Positions 7,017-10,733 of a stretch of DNA of 10,733 bases are shown in pieces; position 1 is the stretch's first letter; each line of letters begins with the position of its first letter. A program made the position numbers and the translations under genes. This DNA comes from Fluviibacter sp041311015 (lineage in GTDB: Bacteria > Pseudomonadota > Gammaproteobacteria > Burkholderiales > Rhodocyclaceae). The notes beneath the pieces were generated by a model, which did no database searches, had not been told where the DNA came from, and saw nothing but the letters and a program-made list of their open reading frames with translations. The stretch covers positions 1-10,733 of the forward strand of contig JBFYKG010000046.1 of assembly GCA_041311015.1 (NCBI GenBank). The letters are read 5' to 3'.

Positions 7017-7460
7017 ATGCCTCTTACCGTTCGCCAGTTGCTGGATCGTAAATCGTCCGGTGTTTATTCGATCCGTCCGGATGCATCGGTGCTTGAAGCG
7101 CTTGAACTCATGGCCCGTGAAGATATCAGTTCGGTCCTGGTAACCGAAGGCGAGGAACTCAAGGGGATCTTTACCGAACGCGACTATGCCCGCAAGGTCA
7201 TTCTACGCGGCCGTAACTCGCGCGACACCGTAGTCCGTGAACTCATGACCAGCCAGCTGATCACCATCACCCCGCAAAACAATATTGCCGACTGTATGAG
7301 CATCATGACCGAACGCCATATCCGCCACCTGCCCGTGATGGATGGCGGCAAAGTGGTTGGCCTGGTATCGATCGGCGACGTGGTGAAATCGATCATCTCG
7401 GACCAGGAAGCCACCATTCAACAGCTCGCCGGGTATATTGCTGGCGATCTGAAGACCTGA
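7017..7460 (+). CDS. Small protein of two CBS domains
   Basis: A 147-residue protein made of a CBS pair (Bateman module) and nothing else. CBS1 spans about 12-65 and ends in GIFTERDYARKV. CBS2 spans about 75-130, with HIRHLPVMDGGKVVGLVSIGDVV. Both repeats carry the Ser/Thr-x-x-Asp element that contacts adenine nucleotide ribose in this family (T53-D56 and S118-D121). CBS pairs sense AMP, ATP, SAM or NAD-type ligands, and stand-alone versions usually act by binding a partner protein, which cannot be identified here. The start is well supported by AGGAG 7 bases before the ATG. It is monocistronic, with a promoter in the cobA leader and a strong terminator after the stop. The divergent SAM-dependent enzyme next to it is a possible link only by position. 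Confidence 0.9.
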   Translation: MPLTVRQLLDRKSSGVYSIRPDASVLEALELMAREDISSVLVTEGEELKGIFTERDYARKVILRGRNSRDTVVRELMTSQLITITPQNNIADCMSIMTERHIRHLPVMDGGKVVGLVSIGDVVKSIISDQEATIQQLAGYIAGDLKT

Positions 7461-7482
7461 TCAACGTTACTGACCGAAACAC

Positions 7483-7512
7483 AAACCCGCCGGTCACGCC
7501 CGCGGGTTTTTT
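7483..7512 (+). terminator. Intrinsic terminator of the CBS-domain gene
   Basis: AAACCCGC (7483-7490) pairs perfectly with GCGGGTTT (7502-7509) around an 11-base loop, and the T-run continues to 7512. It lies 22 bases after the CBS-gene stop and ends 6 bases before the ATG of the CYTH gene. Confidence 0.88.
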
Positions 7513-7518
7513 CATGCT

Positions 7519-8136
7519 ATGGCATTAGAAACCGAACTCAAGCTCCGCATAGATCCCGGTGCGGTCAGCGCCCTGCGCCAGCACCCGCTGCTGGGTTCAT
7601 CACCCAAACAACAGCATCTGTACAACACCTATTTTGATACCGATGATCTGGCGCTCACCCGCCAAAAAGTGGCGGTACGGGAACGACGGGTGGACGACCA
7701 GACGCTCCTGACGGTTAAAACGGCAGGCCACAGCCAGAGAGGACTCAGCCAGCGCCAGGAATGGGAAGCCCCGACCCGGCCAGGCGCATTCGATTTCAAA
7801 CGGCTCGTGGATGATGTGCCGCTGGCGAATGACCTGGCCCGCATCGCCGATCACCTAGTGCCTATCTTCACCACTGACTTCGAACGATTGAGCTGGCTGC
7901 TGGCACTGAACCAGGGAACCGTTGAGGTCGCGCTGGATCGCGGCATCATTGAAGTGACCCGTCACGGCCAGACAGCGCATCAACCGATCTGTGAGCTGGA
8001 GCTCGAACTGAAGTCCGGCGACAACGCCGCACTGACGGCACTCGCAGCAGAACTCGGTGCCGTCATCCCGCTGGAACCCAGCGACGACAGCAAGGCCGCA
8101 CGCGGCTACGCCCTGTTCAATTCCCTCGCCATCTAA
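7519..8136 (+). CDS. CYTH-domain protein, probable inorganic triphosphatase (YgiF N-terminal type)
   Basis: A 205-residue single CYTH (triphosphate tunnel) domain. The EXEXK signature is at the very start (E4, E6, K8 in LETELKL). It is followed by YFDTDDLAL (38-46), RERR (54-57), LTVKTAG (64-70), RQEWE, D140, CELELELKSGD (158-168) and SKAARGY (191-197). These match the CYTH half of E. coli YgiF, an inorganic triphosphatase, including the CELELEL and SKAARGY strings. YgiF continues into a CHAD domain; this protein stops right after the CYTH fold, so it is a CHAD-less version. Charged residues pointing into the tunnel bind metal and triphosphate; tripolyphosphate is the likely substrate, but ThTP or another triphosphate is possible. 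The ATG has no Shine-Dalgarno and follows the preceding terminator almost directly. The only alternative nearby ATG (7514) is out of frame. Confidence 0.88.
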   Translation: MALETELKLRIDPGAVSALRQHPLLGSSPKQQHLYNTYFDTDDLALTRQKVAVRERRVDDQTLLTVKTAGHSQRGLSQRQEWEAPTRPGAFDFKRLVDDVPLANDLARIADHLVPIFTTDFERLSWLLALNQGTVEVALDRGIIEVTRHGQTAHQPICELELELKSGDNAALTALAAELGAVIPLEPSDDSKAARGYALFNSLAI

Positions 8137-8138
8137 AC

Positions 8139-8168
8139 AAAATGGCCGCTGAATTCAGCGGCCATTTT
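8139..8168. terminator. Bidirectional terminator, perfect 30-base palindrome
   Basis: The 15-base arms are perfectly complementary, centred between 8153 and 8154. AAAATGGCCGCT (8139-8150) pairs with AGCGGCCATTTT (8157-8168) around a GAATTC loop. Both strands end the stem in TTTT. It lies 2 bases after the CYTH stop and 27 bases from the pilin stop, so it serves both convergent genes. Confidence 0.9.
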
Positions 8169-8195
8169 CCTACCGGAAACTGATCCGGGCTTGCT

Positions 8196-8618
8196 TTACT
8201 TACCCGTGCAGCCCGAGGGCAGGTACTTCTGATCCATGGTTGAGCTACATGCCCAGCTCGAGATCGTTGCATTGGCCACGGCACCCGTGTAAACGATGGT
8301 TTTACCATCCACATTCTTGTCGATGCCCTTGATGGTTACGGTCACCGTTGCATTGCCTGCATCGCCGCCCGAGACCACACTCTCCACGTACTGGGTGCTG
8401 CCCGAACACAGGTTATTGGGAATCGCTGCGTTACCGCTCTGCACCGCTTCTGTCACGGACACCTTACAGGCCGAAGCCGCCAGCAGACCCTCGGATACCT
8501 TGGCTCGGATCGTATAGTTCTGATACGCCGGAAGCGCCACAGCCGCCAGAATACCCACGATGGCAATCACCACCATCAACTCGATCAGGGTAAACCCTGC
8601 CTGCAACGACTTACGCAT
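8196..8618 (-). CDS. pilA: Type IV pilin major-subunit-like protein (PilA family)
   Basis: A 140-residue class III-leader prepilin. The short basic leader MRKSLQAG ends in the prepilin-peptidase site G8-F9. It is followed by FTLIELMVVIAIVGILAAVALPAYQ, with the conserved Glu at mature position 5 (residue 13). This hydrophobic helix anchors the subunit in the inner membrane before assembly and packs the pilus core. Cysteines occur at 51, 71, 124 and 137. The last pair encloses 12 residues, as in the C-terminal disulfide loop (D-region) of pilins. The ATG at 8618 has GGGAG 6 bases upstream and gives a normal leader; the GTG at 8621 is less likely. The fit is to major pilins, but a minor pilin or competence pilin cannot be excluded. 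No pil assembly genes are nearby. Confidence 0.9.
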   Translation of the reverse strand: MRKSLQAGFTLIELMVVIAIVGILAAVALPAYQNYTIRAKVSEGLLAASACKVSVTEAVQSGNAAIPNNLCSGSTQYVESVVSGGDAGNATVTVTIKGIDKNVDGKTIVYTGAVANATISSWACSSTMDQKYLPSGCTGK

Positions 8619-8649
8619 CACACTCTCCCGTTAAAACCATAGAAAACTC

Positions 8650-8665
8650 GGGGTTATCTTACCCC
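8650..8665. repeat. Inverted repeat over the pilin -10 (operator or weak terminator)
   Basis: GGGGT (8650-8654) and ACCCC (8661-8665) form a 5-pair inverted repeat with a 6-base centre holding most of the minus-strand pilin -10 element. On the minus strand it is followed by GAGTTTTC, so it could also be a weak terminator for the upstream cyclodeaminase-family gene. Confidence 0.4.
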
Positions 8666-8684
8666 ATGGGTCAGCGGCTGGCAA
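8656..8684 (-). promoter_or_regulatory. Sigma70-type promoter of the pilin gene
   Basis: On the minus strand TTGCCA (plus coordinates 8679-8684, five of six to consensus) and TAAGAT (8656-8661, four of six) are separated by 17 bases, 37 bases before the pilin ATG. The -35 lies inside the last codons of the upstream gene. I found no GG-N10-GC sigma54 element, which drives pilA in Pseudomonas. Confidence 0.55.
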
Positions 8685-9672
8685 AGCTGTCGGCCGCAAA
8701 ACTCACCGGCAACACCTGCCCGAGCCCCTGTGCCTCAGCCTGCTCCAGCACGGCCAGGGCAACGGCCATGTCCTGCACACCCAGTCCCTGGGACTCGAAC
8801 ACGCTGATGCCCGATGAATCGGGTTTGACGAGAATACGCCCGGCCACAATATCGCCCAGCTCGATCAGCTGGCGTGGCAACAGCCGACCTTTTTCCAGCA
8901 AGGGGAGTAAATCGCCCGCCTCTCGCAGCGCTGTCTCGACCGTATCCACGACCAGCGGGCAGGCCTTGCGCAACAGATCTTCGGGTAGCTCCCGACGAAT
9001 CAGTGCATTACTGCCGGCTGCATTGATATGCGTGCCCGCGGACACCCATGCCGTTTCAAGTACCGGGTTGGCGCTGGTGGTCACCGTACCGATCACATCA
9101 GCTCCGGCGACAGCATCCGCCGCCGCCTCAGGCGCAACGCCAACAATGGTTCTATCCGGAAACTGTGCCTGCATCCGCGCCACGAAATCGGCACGTTTTT
9201 CGGGATTCCGCCCAATCACAGATACCTGGCTGATCGGCAATACCGCCAGTTGGGCAGCGAGGTGCCCCTCTGCCTGCCAACCGGTACCAAACAGTGCTAG
9301 CGTCTGGGCATTCGGATTGGCCAGCCAGCGGGAGGCCACCCCGGAGGCCGCCCCCGTCCGGATCATCCCGAGCAGGTCCGCCGATATCATGGCGCGTAGC
9401 GCGCCGCTGATACCATCGTAAAGATGCACCAGAAACCGGTTTCCCTCGCGGCTACTGGTATAGGCCTTGAACCCGGTGACAGAAACCCCTGCAGGATTGG
9501 TATAAGACGCCTGCAGCAAATGCAGCGCCAATTTGGGCGTCCGCGTCCGCTGGCGCGGTAAATCCTGCGCGCGACCCAGCGTCAGCGCCCGGTGGGCGTC
9601 TTCAACCGCGGCAATGGCCATTGGTACGTTCAGAACCTGCCGCACGTCGGCTTCTGTCAGATACAACGCCAT
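8671..9672 (-). CDS. Ornithine cyclodeaminase / mu-crystallin family NAD(P)-dependent enzyme
   Basis: A 333-residue member of the OCD/mu-crystallin family, cytosolic. This family includes ornithine cyclodeaminase, some alanine dehydrogenases and cyclic-imine (ketimine, pyrroline-2-carboxylate) reductases. Visible landmarks are GFKAY with the substrate lysine K69, LGMIRTGAASGVAS (101-114), the Rossmann loop GTGWQAEGHL (129-138), GTHINAAGSNA (213-223) and ESQGLGVQDMAVA (293-305). In Pseudomonas ornithine cyclodeaminase a catalytic Asp follows the HINAVG segment; here the region reads GSNA, with Asn and no Asp. True ornithine cyclodeaminase activity is therefore doubtful and the substrate is open. 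GGAG 7 bases before the ATG supports the start. It lies 36 bases downstream of the membrane-protein gene and is probably co-transcribed with it; the pilin gene follows with its own promoter. Confidence 0.88.
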   Translation of the reverse strand: MALYLTEADVRQVLNVPMAIAAVEDAHRALTLGRAQDLPRQRTRTPKLALHLLQASYTNPAGVSVTGFKAYTSSREGNRFLVHLYDGISGALRAMISADLLGMIRTGAASGVASRWLANPNAQTLALFGTGWQAEGHLAAQLAVLPISQVSVIGRNPEKRADFVARMQAQFPDRTIVGVAPEAAADAVAGADVIGTVTTSANPVLETAWVSAGTHINAAGSNALIRRELPEDLLRKACPLVVDTVETALREAGDLLPLLEKGRLLPRQLIELGDIVAGRILVKPDSSGISVFESQGLGVQDMAVALAVLEQAEAQGLGQVLPVSFAADSFASR

Positions 9673-9708
9673 CTGTTACTCCGTAAAGTTCACTGGTTGG
9701 TACCCATG

Positions 9709-10356
9709 CTATCGGGGTGCAGGATAGAGCCGTTTAAGCGCCCAATGCGACGGCAGAATCACCAGAAAGAGCAGCATCAGTTGTAGCAACACAAACCAGA
9801 CATGCTCGGGCATCCACGTCTGCACCGCCTGGTCACTGAAGCCGTACACATAGTTGATATTCACCGGCAGATTCGGGTTGCTGGCCGGGGCCGGTGGTGC
9901 CGGCATGAAGAAATAGCAGATGTACAACGAGGTAAATGCCAGCGCCGTCCATAATGGCATCCCCTGAGGGTGATAGCCCGTGCGCCTGAGCATCCAGATC
10001 AGCAGGAAAGGCAGCCAGAAGTGGAAAAAAGACAGAATGCGGACATGCAGCGGAATCGTAGACTGGAACATGTATTCCGTCATGCCTGTAATGGGCACCC
10101 CCAACAAACTCGACATAAAATCCACTGCCCAGATCAGCTGGGGCAGAATGATCCCTACCGCCGCCGTTGATACCAGTAACGCACTCTTCCGCCACATCGC
10201 AGCCAGCGTAAGCAGCAGCGCCATGTCACAGAAGAACAAAAAATTAGTCGGGCCGTAGGTCACGAGGTAGATCGGAATCATGGCGGCCACATACACCGTC
10301 AGAAACCACCGCAACTCCTGCGGCAGATGTGAGTACTTGCTTTGCATCAGGCTCAT
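9709..10356 (-). CDS. Uncharacterised six-helix integral membrane protein
   Basis: A 215-residue protein with about six predicted membrane helices (roughly 17-34, 38-54, 58-80, 104-123, 135-151, 185-203) and no signal peptide cleavage site. Polar motifs stand out: YGPTN (34-38) with FFCD (41-44), a charged D79 in WAVDF, SFFHFWLPFLLIW (109-121) and a loop NPNLPVNINYVYG (160-172) after a Pro/Ala-rich MPAPPAPAS. I recall similar sequences in proteins called 'membrane-associated protein' in Planctomycetes and other bacteria, but I know no function. The hydrophobicity and conserved-looking motifs make it a real gene. The start at 10356 is weakly supported (no clear Shine-Dalgarno); an in-frame ATG at 10347 is an alternative. 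It heads a probable two-gene unit with the cyclodeaminase-family gene. Confidence 0.82.
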   Translation of the reverse strand: MSLMQSKYSHLPQELRWFLTVYVAAMIPIYLVTYGPTNFLFFCDMALLLTLAAMWRKSALLVSTAAVGIILPQLIWAVDFMSSLLGVPITGMTEYMFQSTIPLHVRILSFFHFWLPFLLIWMLRRTGYHPQGMPLWTALAFTSLYICYFFMPAPPAPASNPNLPVNINYVYGFSDQAVQTWMPEHVWFVLLQLMLLFLVILPSHWALKRLYPAPR

Positions 10357-10470
10357 TGGACTTGCCCCCGAGTCGTCATTTGATCAACGCATTTCGGAGC
10401 AAGCCACACCCCGTGCATCGGTTTTCTGATTTTGCATATTATGGACTGAGCCAAGATGTTTGTCCCAAAG
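10357..10470. other. Intergenic region between the sucD terminator and the membrane-protein gene
   Basis: This more AT-rich gap should hold the minus-strand promoter of the membrane-protein gene. A -10-like TAATAT (minus strand, about 10435-10440) is present, but I find no matching -35 at normal spacing. An 8-base palindrome TTGATCAA lies at 10380-10387. No open reading frame or RNA gene is recognisable. Confidence 0.3.
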
Positions 10471-10494
10471 AAAAACCCGCCACGAGGGCGGGTT
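10471..10494 (-). terminator. Intrinsic terminator of sucD
   Basis: Plus-strand AACCCGCC (10474-10481) pairs with GGCGGGTT (10487-10494) around a 5-base loop. Read on the minus strand the stem ends in GGCGGGTTTTTCTTT, a good T-run. It lies 26 bases past the sucD stop, and shields the downstream membrane-protein gene from TCA-cycle operon transcription. Confidence 0.87.
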
Positions 10495-10520
10495 CTCTGG
10501 GTGCTCAATCGACGAATCGA

Positions 10521-10733
10521 TTACAGCAGGCCCTTGAGCAGCTTGGCCATTTCAGACGGGTTACGCGTCACCGTGAAACCGCACTCTTCCATCACGGCGA
10601 GCTTGGCATCGGCGGTATCTGCACCACCCGAAATCAGGGCGCCGGCGTGACCCATGCGCTTGCCCGGAGGGGCGGTGACACCCGCGATGAAGCCAACGAT
10701 CGGCTTCTTCATGTTGTCTTTGCACCAGCGAGC
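10521..10733 (-). CDS. sucD: Succinyl-CoA synthetase alpha subunit, C-terminal part
   Basis: SucD, with SucC, interconverts succinyl-CoA and succinate with formation of ATP or GTP in the TCA cycle. Only the last 70 residues are in the window; the rest lies beyond the right edge, so the methionine inside this stretch is not the start. The segment KKPIVGFIAGVTAPPGKRMG leads into HAGALISGG, which contains the histidine phosphorylated during catalysis (E. coli H246 alpha; codon at 10647-10649). The end, MEECGFTVTRNPSEMAKLLKGLL, matches the family C-terminus and is intact. It is followed by its own terminator, consistent with sucD ending a sucCD operon. Confidence 0.95.
   Translation of the reverse strand, partial: ARWCKDNMKKPIVGFIAGVTAPPGKRMGHAGALISGGADTADAKLAVMEECGFTVTRNPSEMAKLLKGLL

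Noticed and set aside
8619..8700. Sigma54 promoter for the pilin
   Set aside because: No GG-N10-GC element with TGGC/TTGC context could be found; a sigma70 pair fits better.
8666..9421. 251-codon plus-strand open frame opposite the cyclodeaminase-family gene
   Set aside because: Ser/Arg/Ala-rich with no domain, while the opposite strand encodes a full enzyme with a Rossmann motif and good ribosome site.
10380..10387. TTGATCAA palindrome as an FNR/CRP-type operator
   Set aside because: The half-sites lack the 4-base spacer of the FNR consensus and an 8-base palindrome is common by chance.
1..10733. Mobile element, CRISPR array, toxin-antitoxin or defence system
   Set aside because: No transposase or integrase motifs, no direct repeats with spacers, no small paired genes; the open regions are short and filled by terminators and promoters.

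Overview
The window reads as a typical chromosomal segment of a moderately GC-rich gammaproteobacterium. PurM, Hda, PcnB, FolK, PanB, PanC, PanD and SucD all match the Escherichia coli proteins motif for motif, but gene order and several details (stand-alone CYTH protein, stand-alone SUMT, a lone type IV pilin) are not enterobacterial. I cannot name the genus with confidence. There is no mobile element, CRISPR array, tRNA, rRNA or prophage, and no gene-free stretch longer than about 165 bases.

Layout, left to right. The 5' part of purM (purine synthesis) runs off the left edge on the minus strand. Divergent from it is a plus-strand run: hda (replication-initiation control), a HAD-IB phosphatase, pcnB (poly(A) polymerase) and folK (folate synthesis). 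The last three are joined by 4-base ATGA overlaps and look like one operon. After an 88-base gap come panB and panC, then panD behind its own strong-looking promoter. Together these make ketopantoate, beta-alanine and pantothenate; the ketopantoate reductase step (panE or ilvC) is not in the window. FolK supports PanB indirectly, because PanB consumes a folate cofactor.

cobA (SUMT, siroheme/cobalamin branch) converges on panD and is divergent from a small two-CBS-domain protein. That gene ends in a clear intrinsic terminator, and a CYTH inorganic-triphosphatase-like gene begins only seven bases past the terminator T-run. A perfect 30-base palindrome forms a shared bidirectional terminator between the CYTH gene and a convergent type IV pilin gene. 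Further right on the minus strand lie an ornithine cyclodeaminase/mu-crystallin family gene and an uncharacterised six-helix membrane protein. The 3' end of sucD (succinyl-CoA synthetase alpha, with its active-site histidine) follows, with its own terminator, at the right edge.

I looked for an undescribed system and do not see a convincing one. The less ordinary items are the uncharacterised membrane protein with conserved polar motifs, the cyclodeaminase-family enzyme lacking the expected catalytic Asp, the pilin promoter overlapped by an inverted repeat, and the CYTH gene that starts on the tail of a terminator.
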